Shown here one piece after another: positions 37,401-46,476 of a stretch of DNA of 64,000 nucleotides (the first letter of the stretch is position 1; every line of letters starts with the position of its first letter). Source of the DNA: Adenanthera pavonina (lineage: Eukaryota; Streptophyta; Magnoliopsida; Fabales; Fabaceae); assembly GCA_026686845.1 (NCBI GenBank), contig JAIVEN010000018.1, positions 11,999,001 through 12,063,000 of the forward strand, written 5' to 3'. A program made the position numbers and the translations under genes. The notes under the pieces are model-generated. The model saw nothing but the letters and a program-made list of their open reading frames with translations. It did not search any database and had not been told where the DNA came from.

Positions 37401-40400
37401 CAATGTGTAATAACAAGAATAGTGTTAGATAACATGGATTTTTATTTTTCGATAAACCATAGTTTAACCCATTTTAATTTGACATAATATTAGTTTTCCT
37501 CAATAAAAAAATGTGATTCATAACCCTTTTGGCTCATTATGTTATCCCTTAACCACTATAAGGTATGCTTTATCCAAATATTAATGGAAATAATTACTTA
37601 AATGTTAAAATAGTTAACAATGAATCAACAACTTTGAATAATTTTGTTGGGTTCTTGAACTATTACTACTATTTAGATCATAATTTCTTGTTCTGAATAG
37701 TCTATATCCTAACAATGGTGTTAGAAGACTATAAATTGTTCAAGTCTAAGTAAAATATACTTTCAACGAAGAAAATGTTGGTTGCTTTTACATTCACATG
37801 GATATATATATATATATATGTAAAAGTAAGAATAAGAAGTATCTCAGCGTGATTAAGTAGTACTCCTTCTTGTCCTTAATAAGTATAAGGACATTTTCAA
37901 AATTTAGTGAATCATCAATGAGTAATTTCCACATATATCTTTGATAGTGTTAACTTTCACTCTCCAAAAATTAATATGGATAGAGATTAATAGCTTTTAT
38001 TAAGGGTATTTTAGGAATATAATAGTAATTTTTAACAAATTCGATACTTCTAACTAATTTTAACTACTTACTTTAATCCTTAGAGTTTATTTAAAAGGTC
38101 CATATAAAAAGGATCAGAGACATTATCAAATAAACCAAAATTTATCAAATAAACCAAAATAGGTTAAATGACAATTTAAACCACAACATTAAACTATAAT
38201 AAATATAATAATAATTTGTTTGTTTGTTTGTTTGTTGTTCATCTAGTGAAAATGTGGTAGTTAATTGAAATGGTGCTATATTTTTGCCTTTGGACATGGT
38301 GACAGACATTGATTTGGAGATCGCAGTACCTAGATTAATTCCAACTTTGCAACCTTGTGGACAACAGGAAGAAGTTCCATCCAATTTAATGGCTTGTAAC
38401 ATTAGTAAAAGTTCTGAAAAGGAAAAAGTCATTGAAAAGGAAGAAAAGGGGCAAGTTGAGCCAAATAGTATCGAGCGATCAGTTGAAGAATGCCAAATTC
38501 AAGTGACTGATTCAATGGGTGTTGTCACAAATGTTAATTCTAATTCTGATCCTATCATGGAAATATAATGTTTACACAACCCAAATGTAGAAGATAAGAA
38601 CATATATGGAAAGAAGGAATTGCCTTCATTTGAGCTCAGTTCAAAGACTTTGAATGGAACAACAGACATTGGGAGTAGTGTCCAAGATCAAAATATCTTA
38701 AAACAGTCTCATCGTTCCGCCTTCTCAAGGTATATATATTTATAAAGAACTATCAAAATTTAAAGTTTATCGAGGGTGATTTTATGAATTAAACGATCTC
38801 TTATTATGCCTTTTTTTCATTGTTAGATGCACCTCAAGATTCTTACTTTCATTTATTAATTTGTAATTTAATCAATAAGTTAACAAAGTGAGAATCATGA
38901 GATACATCTAATGGCAAAAACCTAATCTCTCAAAAAGTGTAGTTTTTTTTTATATAGAATAAATACTCATTAAATCTTGTACTTCTCCAAGGAAATATAA
39001 GGTGAAAATATTTTTGTTCTTCAGGTACAACTCGGCATCTATTCAATCTCCATTGGGGAACGATGGTAGTTGTTCACCTATTGATAATAGCTCAGAGTCA
39101 GCAAAAACAGAATCAGTGCAAGGCATGCGAATTTATTTAAATAGCATGCCTCCTAATCTGCATTCTAATGGAAGTAATAACAACAATAATATGGGCTCAA
39201 GTACAAATACTGATTTCACCAAACCTTTTGCTGCCATTGATAAGCCAACACAGAAACTAGCCATCAAATATTTACACCCCCCTTCAGCATTCCAACCTAT
39301 GCAAAATGCGTCTCTTCAACCTGTAGCTCAAGGTAAGCACATGTTGCGGTACTAAATTAGGGCATACAAAACTAAATCAAAATTGTATGTTAAAGGAATT
39401 AGATATTTTCTCACACAAGTTTTTATTAGAATGGGTTAAAATGGATGAAGTTTAGGGGATTCTTTTTAAATAGGGTATGGATGACTTGTTCAGAAACTGA
39501 AGGTTATTTTAAGATAATATAGGGAGAATATTTAACTTCATTTCTCCAAAATGAATTTCTCCAAAATTAGAGCATAAGATAATAGTACTTAAATTTATAT
39601 AATTAGCATTCATAATGATGAAAAATTCATTTGAATATTTAAATGTACTATCTTTTTCTTAGCTTGTATGAGTGGGTAGTGATAGGAGTTGTTTATTGCC
39701 AAACGTGAAATAAGTCACTTGCCTTTGCAGGATCAAGTTGCTTGGACAGGATTAATAAAAAAATATATTGATGTAAAATTCAAAATAGTTATTATACATT
39801 TATATTTAATTTAAATGGCTTTGAAGTTAATCTTGACAAATTACTTTGATTGTTTTGGGATTAATTAGTGACTCCTTTTACGTGTTGCAATAAACAACTT
39901 CACTCACTAAATGCGTCTCCTTTCTATATGGAGATTGATACACAAACTTTCTACTTTCTAATATACATAAGTTTATGGTTTCTCATTCAATAACACATGC
40001 AGAGAGAGGGTAATGTAAATACTCTAGTTGATGCACTAGCTAGGACGCACATGCACTCTGTTTGTGTGTATGATTGGCCTCTTTTTTTCACTTGGAAGAT
40101 TGGTAACTCATGAAATGACTTGGTTTTGCAGAAAATGGTGATAAGCAACGAATACAGGTGCATCATCACCACCATCATCACCACCATCATCACCATCATC
40201 ACATGCATAATATGGTTGCTCATCAACTAGTCAATCAAAATGGTCAGTCTCTACAAATCAAGACACCTGCTTCTCTTAATGAAAACTCAACTAATCTCTT
40301 GAGTGCACCAATTAAAAGCAATTCTGGCTACCAAAGTTTAAATGGGAGTGCTTCTGGGAGTCACCATGGGAGCAATATTGATCTTGGGAACCATGCTACT

Positions 40401-41156
40401 TTACCAAGTAGAGCAGGAAACATGGAAAATGACAATAGAATATCTGATAAAGATGGAACAACTAGTGTGATGAGATTTGAGACTCAAAGGGAGGCTGCTC
40501 TGAACAAATTTCGCCAAAAGAGGAAAGAGAGATGCTTTGAGAAAAGGGTAAATAAATCTATCTTGTCATTATTGTTATTTCCTCTTTATAACTTGTACAC
40601 TAGGGCTATGGTAAGGTAAATAAAATATCCTATTGACAAACCTAACCTAGAAAAAAATACATTGGGAATGTGAAACTAGATTTTTTTGCATAGCTACATG
40701 CCATTGATGAACCTATTACTGAGATTCAATGGCATCTTTTAGAGACATATCTATCACAAAAATCATTATATATTTCTTTTGTTATAACCTTTTTTAGTTG
40801 ACTTCTCTTAATAAACCTCTAATAATTGGAGGTTTCATGAAGCATATTGCCTGAAATACTTATTCTATGAATGTTGGATAAAAATATTAAAAAAATTGAT
40901 AAAGTTTTCTTTTTTGGTAAAAAAATCTATAAAGTTAATACATGATAATGAAATTAGCTGCTAACTTTCCTAAACAAGACTTTTATCCTTTCATTTATGA
41001 TGTCAAATCATAGAAAAAATAGATATGACATGCAAAGCTTCTTCCTTTTGTGATATTTAGGTTCGATATCAAAGTAGGAAGAAACTAGCAGAACAAAGGC
41101 CAAGAGTTCGTGGACAATTTGTACGACATGCAAGTGAAGAAAACATTGGAAAATAA
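13027..41156 (+). CDS. PRR7: Pseudo-response regulator, PRR7/PRR3/PRR37 class (in-frame stop in exon 6)
   Basis: Clock-associated transcriptional repressor; its family represses CCA1/LHY and influences flowering time. Join of nine exons: 13027-13411, 34841-35002, 35106-35239, 35560-35721, 36981-37161, 38306-38729, 39025-39332, 40132-40547, 41061-41156. All introns are GT-AG and all phases agree, giving 755 codons, the usual PRR7 length. The pseudo-receiver domain spans about residues 103-218: VLLVENDDS at the N end, LTEVV with Glu155 where true regulators have the phosphorylated Asp, and FLVKP with Lys207. Residues 596-609 are His, and CCT is about 705-747. The start is the first ATG after an in-frame TGA (13015-13017). 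Codon 429 is TAA (38566-38568), so the written allele makes 428 residues without CCT. This could be a decaying paralogue, a natural truncation allele or a sequencing error. PRR3 or PRR37 naming is equally possible. Confidence 0.93.
16285..16460. mobile_element. CACTA-like subterminal repeat remnant
   Basis: Clustered copies in both orientations of TAGTGATGGA (16285, 16328) and GTCACTAA (16414, 16424), with TGCATCACTAG between. This pattern resembles subterminal repeats of CACTA (En/Spm) transposons. No CACTA termini or transposase were found. Confidence 0.4.
16605..17160. mobile_element. Possible hAT-like MITE
   Basis: Left end AAGGGTGTTTAACAAGC, right end GGTCAAGAACAATACC, with complementary GGCTGGTTAGCCCAGCCC and TTGGCCCATCTTGGCTTGG blocks inside. 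No target duplication survives. Confidence 0.4.
17881..18340. repeat. Two interleaved direct duplications
   Basis: About 95 bp starting CAATTCTTTGGGGTG at 17939 recur at 18244 with roughly 5-7% differences. A second pair (GGATGGAATGAAATTGATTA at 17881 and GGATAGAATGTAATGGATTA at 18061) lies 180 bp apart. Together they indicate successive tandem duplication. Confidence 0.8.
18692..18713. repeat. (AC)n microsatellite
   Basis: Uninterrupted AC units just upstream of the LINE; another shorter AC run lies near 18570. Confidence 0.9.
18896..20643 (+). pseudogene. LINE ORF1 (nucleic-acid-binding protein with DUF4283-like domain)
   Basis: ORF1 of plant L1 elements binds the element RNA. An open stretch of 393 codons (18896-20077) contains a DUF4283-type region: WRKSLIIKLLGKDIPLWGM, then GPWMMADHYLLVQRW, FNAESLSRIGNLVGKTLKVD and GRYARICVELDL. 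A CCHC knuckle follows, but CFRYGHYGHHRDVC has Tyr in place of the second Cys. A frameshift near 20050 moves the reading to another frame, which has TGA at 20218-20220 and then runs on to TGA 20641-20643. The tail is acidic and hydrophilic. Upstream sequence is not obviously coding, so the start at 18896 is the best available. Confidence 0.8.
20640..24464 (+). pseudogene. LINE ORF2 (endonuclease, reverse transcriptase, RNase H)
   Basis: ATG at 20640 overlaps the ORF1 stop as ATGA. Domains in order: APE-type endonuclease (WNSCG near the start, ET, CIRGDFNG, SEHRPL at its end); reverse transcriptase with SPGPDGF, HPISLCNVIYK, CGFVPGR, KIDLEKAYDRLSW, GVRQGDPMSPYLF and FVDDIILF in the catalytic position; a zf-RVT region with CVWCGVNREDVVHILRDC (23650-23720); and RNase H with a first strand CGGLIQDDRGNILEAF, SDCLEAI and GRDNNSVADCLAKRA. 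In-frame stops occur near 20772, 20853, 21477, 21516 and 21648. Frameshifts lie near 22780 and 23370-23520, and further stops near 23720, 24072 and 24235. Normal plant ORF2 proteins are about 1,300 residues, consistent with this span. Confidence 0.88.
26631..26890. repeat. ~58-bp degenerate minisatellite
   Basis: GAGGTGYACCT-type starts recur at 26631, 26690, 26749, 26805 and 26862 (spacing 59, 59, 56, 57). Units also share ATGATAGC and GACACTCCC-like blocks. It sits in a tract of decayed retroelement-like sequence. Confidence 0.75.
27475..27895 (+). mobile_element. Solo LTR with 5S-rRNA-like module (Cassandra-like TRIM), copy 1
   Basis: 421 bp beginning TGTAATATCCGGGC and ending GCGGCCAGATGTTACA, so the ends are inverted repeats. 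CACTT flanks it on both sides (27470-27474, 27896-27900), a perfect 5-bp target duplication. At 27743-27804 it carries a 5S-rRNA-like segment: AGTTAAGCGTGCTT matches the A-box region, and GGGTGATCTCCTGGGAAG matches the C-box region. A 5S-derived promoter inside the LTR is the defining trait of Cassandra elements. No internal region remains here. Confidence 0.82.
30516..30873 (+). mobile_element. Solo LTR with 5S-rRNA-like module (Cassandra-like TRIM), copy 2
   Basis: 358 bp, same family and orientation as the copy at 27475, beginning TGTGACATCCGGGC and ending GCGGCCGGATGTTACA. ATAAT flanks both sides (30511-30515, 30874-30878). The A-box-like AGTTAAGCATGCTTGACTTG is present at about 30795, but about 63 bp that contain the C-box-like segment in the other copy are missing. 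Any pol III promoter is therefore incomplete here. Confidence 0.82.
32302..32490 (-). pseudogene. Fragment of a plant synaptotagmin-like C2 domain
   Basis: Read on the minus strand, one frame gives DPYVT, stop, KLTKGKLHLEG, then TIMKHKNLNATWNMDFKLVV and EDPKSNTLEIYD followed by TGA. From memory, this aligns with C2 domains of plant synaptotagmins (SDPYVKLKLT ... KHKNLNPEWNEEF ... DP ... LE ... YDWEQ). Synaptotagmins are ER-plasma-membrane tethers that bind lipid and calcium. Upstream residues, possibly to 32490, are too decayed to assign. The piece is antisense to the PRR gene inside its intron and is probably a captured or retroposed gene scrap. Confidence 0.6.
34841..35002 (+). CDS. PRR7: PRR coding exon 2 (residues 129-182)
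   Basis: Starts after CTTAGCAG and continues the receiver fold: AVANGQQAW, DLVLTEVVLP with Glu155, GIGLLSKIMSH, NIPVI. Donor GTGAGT at 35003 splits the ATG codon of the MMS motif. Confidence 0.92.
35106..35239 (+). CDS. PRR7: PRR coding exon 3 (residues 183-227)
   Basis: Begins MMSTHDSMSVVFKC, then GAVDFLVKPLRKNELKN with the conserved Lys207, then WQHVWRKCHS. It closes the receiver domain. PRR7 proteins usually read MMSSHDSMG here; Thr and Ser substitutions are present. Confidence 0.92.
35560..35721 (+). CDS. PRR7: PRR coding exon 4 (residues 228-281)
   Basis: Phase-0 exon of 54 codons starting SSGSGSESG, the Ser/Gly linker that follows the receiver in this class, and ending DNGSGTQ before donor GTACAT. 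Confidence 0.9.
36981..37161 (+). CDS. PRR7: PRR coding exon 5 (residues 282-341)
   Basis: Encodes SSWTKMAVEVDSP and WEQLGDPPAGSTCAQVIHS, a conserved PRR7/PRR3 block. Donor is GTATAT at 37162; the exon ends in phase 1. Confidence 0.9.
37861..38124. mobile_element. Stowaway-like MITE in PRR intron 5
   Basis: Left end TACTCCTTCTTGTCCTTAAT and right end about GGTCCATATAAAAAGGATC AGAG are imperfect inverted repeats of the TACTCCCTCCGTCC class. It lies between coding exons 5 and 6. An (AT)10 run at about 37802-37820 precedes it. Confidence 0.5.
38306..38729 (+). CDS. PRR7: PRR coding exon 6 with premature TAA (residues 342-482)
   Basis: Starts DIDLEIAVPR, equivalent to the KDLEIGVPR block of PRR7. 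TAA at 38566-38568 falls in frame after ATGGAAATA; the same frame then stays open and class-specific to the donor (ELPSFELSS at 447-454, ending SHRSAFSR). The position that is LELSL in PRR7 (EAR repressor motif) reads FELSS. No frameshift is involved and no plausible donor/acceptor pair removes just the stop. Confidence 0.88.
39025..39332 (+). CDS. PRR7: PRR coding exon 7 (residues 483-585)
   Basis: Acceptor CTTCAG is followed by the YNSAS block. The exon encodes a Ser/Asn-rich stretch, KPFAAIDKPTQKLA-type sequence and HPPSAFQPMQN. Donor GTAAGC at 39333. Confidence 0.9.
40132..40547 (+). CDS. PRR7: PRR coding exon 8: His tract and first half of CCT (residues 586-724)
   Basis: Fourteen consecutive His codons (alternating CAT/CAC, 40161-40202) follow RIQV. 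A Ser/Asn-rich segment leads to REAALNKFRQKRKERC, the first half of the CCT domain. Ends exactly after Arg724 before donor GTAAAT. Confidence 0.93.
41061..41156 (+). CDS. PRR7: PRR coding exon 9: second half of CCT and stop
   Basis: Encodes VRYQSRKKLAEQRPRVRG and QFVRH, completing CCT, then an eight-residue tail and TAA (41154-41156). Confidence 0.93.
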   Translation, partial: VRYQSRKKLAEQRPRVRGQFVRHASEENIGK

Positions 41157-41406
41157 CATTTGAAACTTGTCCCAATTATGGCATTTGGCAACATCCTTGT
41201 TTATTTTGATCATCTTTAGTTGTCCTCATTGGGAGAATCTTTTCATTTCTTGGTGTTTGTTGATGATTATGGTTGATAACTATTATGATTGGAGACCCTC
41301 TGTCCATGGGAACTGCAGAAAGACTTTATCTAGTATGTGTGAAACTCTATGACATGTATTGCTGCTACCTTTTAGATAGTGGTGTGCTTGAACTGTAGTC
41401 TTCTCC

Positions 41407-41412
41407 AATAAA
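41407..41412 (+). terminator. Candidate polyadenylation signal of the PRR gene
   Basis: AATAAA lies 251 bp after the stop codon in the same orientation, a normal 3' UTR distance. Confidence 0.5.
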
Positions 41413-41792
41413 ATCATGGACTTAGGAGTGCCTATGCCTTAAATTAAAGACTTAATGCTTATTGATGTTATGAAGAAAACTATTTCAGTAAGTTTTCTTC
41501 TCTTTATCATCTCCTTTCTATCTTTTTTTTTTAATTTTTTACTTTTAATATCATCTTTTGGGATTTAGGTTCATTAGTTCATGTTTCTTAGATAATTGTT
41601 AAACTCAAAATGCCAAATCTTGAATAGGACGATTCTTTTGTGTATAATTGTAAATGTAAGGTATAATTTTAGGAGCTAAACATTACCTATACCATAATGT
41701 TAACTATCTTGACCATTGAGGACCTTTGTAGTACACATCGATATGCTTAAGAAGGGTTTGAGAGTGTTTGATGCAGTAAGTGAGGGTAGTTT

Positions 41793-42115
41793 TGCTATCC
41801 TATATGGAACTTAGACCACACGATGAAAACTATCCTCACCATGGATTAAAGTTAGGTGTTGTATTTGCTTTAAAGATTTGAAGACATTAACTTTATGGGT
41901 CATAATTTTGAGTTCTTAGTGACTACAAAAATGTTAAGTACTTATTTAAACAAAGAGTTGAATATGAGATTGAGGAGGTGAGTGAAATGTCTTAAGGACT
42001 ATAATTTTGCTCTTAAGTTCAACAGGTAAGGCTAATGTTAGAGTTGAAATCATTAAGTAGGAAATTCATCCACTTGGCCATGATAATATGCTTAGGAAGC
42101 AATAGTTGATTGAAG
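41793..42115 (+). pseudogene. Decayed Ty3-gypsy RNase H fragment
   Basis: Conceptual translation with stops reads ELRPHDENYPHHGLKL, GVVFALKI-stop-RH-stop-LYG, NKELNMRLRR, CLKDYNFALKF and, one frame over, LSRKFIHLA. These fit gypsy RNase H and tether blocks (LRPHExNYPTHDLEL, VVFALKIWRHYLYG, KELNxRQRRW, ADALSRK). No integrase follows before the LTR-like start at 42174. Confidence 0.65.
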
Positions 42116-44090
42116 CATTGAAGACTTGTTGGATTTGAACATCTATATTTCTTTTACTCTGGATGAGCTTGTGTAACATCCCATAGTTCATAAAAATGCC
42201 ATATATGTATAGGGATATGAAACTATGGCATGGGATGTATAAAAAAGATCAAAAAAGAATTAAAATGGTAATTTCACATTCCAAGGAAGGATTAAAAATG
42301 AATTTATAATACAGTCCCTGCAAGAGAAATTAATTGTAGTATGATCCCTAGGGAATAATTACAAAGTAGGACCCGAAAGAATAAATATTAGCTTTTTTGC
42401 CTTGGCTTAGGGGTAATTTCATAAATATAAAAAATTTATGTCAAAATGAATCTCTTGACATACCGGACACAGCGGAACAATGTATTGAGTCTAAATAAAT
42501 CAATTTAGGAAGAAATTGCTAACAGACTAGTGCAATTATGCATAAAAGACAAAAAAGAGACTGTGGGCCCTACAAAAGTTGAAAAAGAAGAAAGAAAAGT
42601 ATGTGGGCTCCATTGAGATACTTTTTTGGGATATGATATTAAAGTAAACACAGACTCAAATGTAGTCTAATCCTGTATTTATAAAGAAACAAAATACTAC
42701 AAAATTAATTTTATCGATCCAGGTAAAAAGTAACTAACAAAGGATGTATTTGAACTAAGAAAAATATGCAGTATTTTGGAGATATTTTCCCCAAAAGTAG
42801 TGCCACCTTTGCTGCACATGTGGGAATGGAATAGTTTATTAATTTCCAAGGGAAACTTAATCTAGAAAGGATTGAAATTAACTAACCAAGGATAAGCTAA
42901 CCTAACAAAGCAATCAGTTGAGTTAAGGCCCTTATTTGATATGTCTCTTAGCTAAATTTTGCTGTTTATGAGAGTTAGAGAGCTAAACAATTTGGCCAAG
43001 AAGGATGAAAAGTAGCATGAGAGAGAGAGAGAGTAAGAGAGAGAAGGAAAACTTGAAGAATTCAAGTGCAAGGTTCAAGGTAAGCCTTCTATCTTTTCAA
43101 GCTAGATTCTTAAGCAAGTTAGCATGGTTTCATGAAATTTTCTTCTCCTCCCTCTCAAGTTTAGTCTCGCCCAAACCTAGGAAAGTGAAAAGAAATTAGT
43201 TTCCATGCATGAAATTTAAGAGAAAGCATGAGAAAGTGTAAGAAAATCTTGTTTGAGTAAGCTTGTAACAAATTGCATAAAAATCACTTCTTTCCCCTTT
43301 GAGTTTTGATTTTTGGCCATGTGAGAAATCTAGGAAGGAGTGAGAATTTCTTAAATTTGATGCCAAAAATGGGTTCCCTATGGTGGAAAACCTTAAGAAC
43401 AAGTGTTAGTTTCAGGAGAAAGGCTAAAAATTATATTGATTTTTAGGGTTAGTTTGAGACTTTATGAAGAAGGTCATGAAATCAGTGGCTTAAGTAGATG
43501 TTTAATGTTGTATTTGGGTTTGAGTAATTCTAAGCAAGCTCTTGAAAGGGGTGGAATCAAGTGGTGAAGCAAAGGAATTCACCAAGGTAGCAATTTTCTC
43601 CTTTGAAGCATTATGCTGTCTTATATTGTTCTATGATGATATATGACTTGCCATATTACTATTTTGATCATTTGTGATTGTTTTGGCTGAGAATGTGTAA
43701 GGGTTTTGACCCTGGGGTTCCATTTTTTAAGGGAAAACTTTGCTAAAATTTTTATAAAATAATATGGTTCATTATGCTTTAATGTGTTTTCATGATGGTT
43801 TTATGACATATGGGATAACATGCATGCTTAATTTCTAATTGCTACTAGGATTCTTTGATTCATACCACCTCAAGTATCAACATGTTAGGCACAAGCTATT
43901 GTAAGATGATCAAGAGAGCTAAGGAGAAAGAAGAAGGAGGAAAGTGATGCTTGATATTATTTTCAAGTTATGATCTTATATTTTGAAATTATATACAAAG
44001 TTATGTACATCCTTTTAGACTTGTGCCTCTATGCTATTATGTTCCTTTGAACACTATGAAATGTATGGTATGGATTTGGAATGTGGAATG

Positions 44091-46476
44091 TGTTAGGTAG
44101 ACTGGTCACCTAAGAGGGGGGTGAATTGGGTGATGCAAGATTTTCGCTCTTTTGGATCACAACCCAATTTCACTAAGAGTGCAGCAAAACAGGGATAAAC
44201 AGAGGTGGTTGTGTGCAGCAGCTGAGTAGAGAAGATAAAGAATAATACACAATAATTTATACTGGTTCAGCCCAACCACTTGGCCTACATCCAGTCCCCA
44301 AGCCACCACTTGAGATTCTCCACTATATCTCACAGGTTTGATCCGGGCACCTGTGAAGCCTCAGTACATTCCCACAAGTTTCAGTAGGCACTTGTGAAGC
44401 CACTCTCCTCACACCCTTACAAGATGTGTAAATCCCTTAGTGTTTCCCCACACTAAGATTCTACCCAGAATATGTAGAAAGAAATATTTACAGAATGAAA
44501 ACTCTCTTGAGGAGTAGATAATACATTGAAAGTTCACTCTATTGAGGTGGCTTTTTCAAACAATACTGAGATAAAAGGATTTTACAAGTTGTAGCAGCAT
44601 TTTCGCATAAACTCTCTTAAGATTGATACCCATGAGTTCAAATGATGTTATATTTATAGTTTTGTAGTGTAATTAGACGTTAGATACAAGATCTAGCCGT
44701 TAGAGATGTTACCCAATGGTTTACTCTGCAAAGCTAGCCGTTACCAACTTTATTTAATGTTGCTGACATACTGAAATTTGAATTTTGGATGTTAACAGAC
44801 GAATTTCGAAGGAACCGAAGATTAAGGCTTTCAATGTTAAAATACGAAGTTCGTCTGTCCATAGAGTGAAATTCGAATTTTGAAATTTATAAAATATTTT
44901 CACAATGTGACATACGAATTTTCAAGAAGAAAGTTTTTCTATAAATCGTGAACAGTGTTTTCAATTTGCTACAGTACCCTTGAAATTCGAATTTTGGATT
45001 CCCAAAATTCGTCTGTCCATTGAACGTTCAAAGAGGCACAGTAGTTTACTTTCTTCGAAATTCAAATTTTGACAGAGTGAAATTCGTCTGTTAGAGATCA
45101 ATTTTGAAACTTAATTTCTTCTTGATTTCAGATGAACTTTAACATAGTTTCAGACGAATTTCTTCTGTTTTCTCAAGTTGTGTTTTGTCTGAAATTCGAA
45201 TTTTGAAAGAATGAAATTCGAATGTCACAAAGAAGCTCCTTTCAGACTTATATGAAAATTCGAATGTTGCAAAGTCAAAGTTCATCTGTCAGAGAGCATT
45301 TTTCAAACTCAATTCTGCATGAAGGTTCTCTTCGAAATTCGAATTTCGGAGGCCCAAAATTCGTCTGTCGCAATGGAACCTACGTAACTTCAAATTTTGC
45401 ACTGTAGACAATTTTGTAGAAGTCATAAATCTCTCAATTTAACTCCAAATTAAGCAAATGACATATGGTTGGAAATCTATGAATGTCTACTTTCAAATGA
45501 AACAAGTTTCACTTCAAAAACAAACGTATTTTGTGAGATATGATCGAAATAGTAATAGGAGGTCAAAACTGAAAATTCATATCTCACTACTCAACTTTAA
45601 ATAACCATAACTTTCTCATATGACTTCCATTTTGAGTGAAATAACCTTCTTTGAAAAGCTTATTAAGTCTAGTTTCATATGAAATAAGTTTTACATCAAA
45701 TCCATATGTATTTTGAGAGATATATTAAAAATACTAAGTAAATGTCAAACTCTAGATTCTTGAAAACTAGATGCCTGACTTGAAATTCGAATTTCAACAC
45801 CTAAAATTCGTCTGTCAGAGGTGATATCTCTGGAACTTCAAATTTCAGTCAGCAAAGTTCATATTTTCACAAAGTATATGAAGTTTAACTTCCCAAAATT
45901 CATCTGTCATTAGAGTTTTTCAAATCTAACATATATTAACATCAAATTTACTTAATCTAACTCATTTAAAACATATGGTAACAAGATTAAGTGATTTTCA
46001 AAGATTAATTCCACCTCAAGACCTAAGTGCAAATAAAACATACCTAGTGACTAGGTCTTCAAATGTTGAGTTCCACTTCCACTTGGTCATTTCCTTCTTG
46101 GCATGCTCCCTTCTGATCTTCCATTTTTGGAGCATCCTTTCTTTTCTTCTTTCTTGAGTGAGGCATGATATTGATTTCCATTTCTGTGTTCCAATGCTCA
46201 CTCTTCTTACTTGGACCAACCCATATTTAATATATTATACTTACAAACCAAGTAGTTAGTCCAGTTTATATATCCAACTTATATTATTCATTGTAAAAGT
46301 ACAGTGGATATATTTACACATAGCATGATATATGTATTATAACCATAATTAAATACATGCTAATATGTATTTTACTTCTTTAAGGAACATTATATATGTC
46401 AGATACATATAATGCATTTGTTCCTTATTACTCTATATTTGTCATCATCAAAACTTATATTATACTAAACCTTACA
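44091..46476 (-). mobile_element. Sirevirus-like copia solo LTR
   Basis: 2,386 bp, on the + strand beginning TGTTAGGTAGACTGGTCACC and ending AAACCTTACA. GAATG flanks it perfectly at 44086-44090 and 46477-46481. It aligns along its length with the LTR at 48357-51036. No internal sequence remains, so it arose by LTR-LTR recombination. Orientation is given by comparison with the coding elements downstream. Confidence 0.88.
44765..45915. repeat. Palindrome-rich motif array inside the solo LTR
   Basis: The 12-bp palindrome AAATTCGAATTT occurs at 44869, 44983, 45192, 45335 and 45783, with near-matches between. It is interspersed with AAATTCGTCTGTC-type motifs (for example about 45007, 45357, 45804). 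The same array recurs in the other LTRs of the family (49030-49740, 55010-55494, 62940-63650). Confidence 0.75.

Noticed and set aside
39987..40226. Antisense ORF rich in Met and Val
   Set aside because: Mirror image of the poly-His codons in PRR exon 8.
44765..45915. TTCGAA-rich motifs read as heat-shock elements
   Set aside because: The spacing GAA-A-TTC does not give the two-base gap of a GAAnnTTC heat-shock element, so this reading is not supported.
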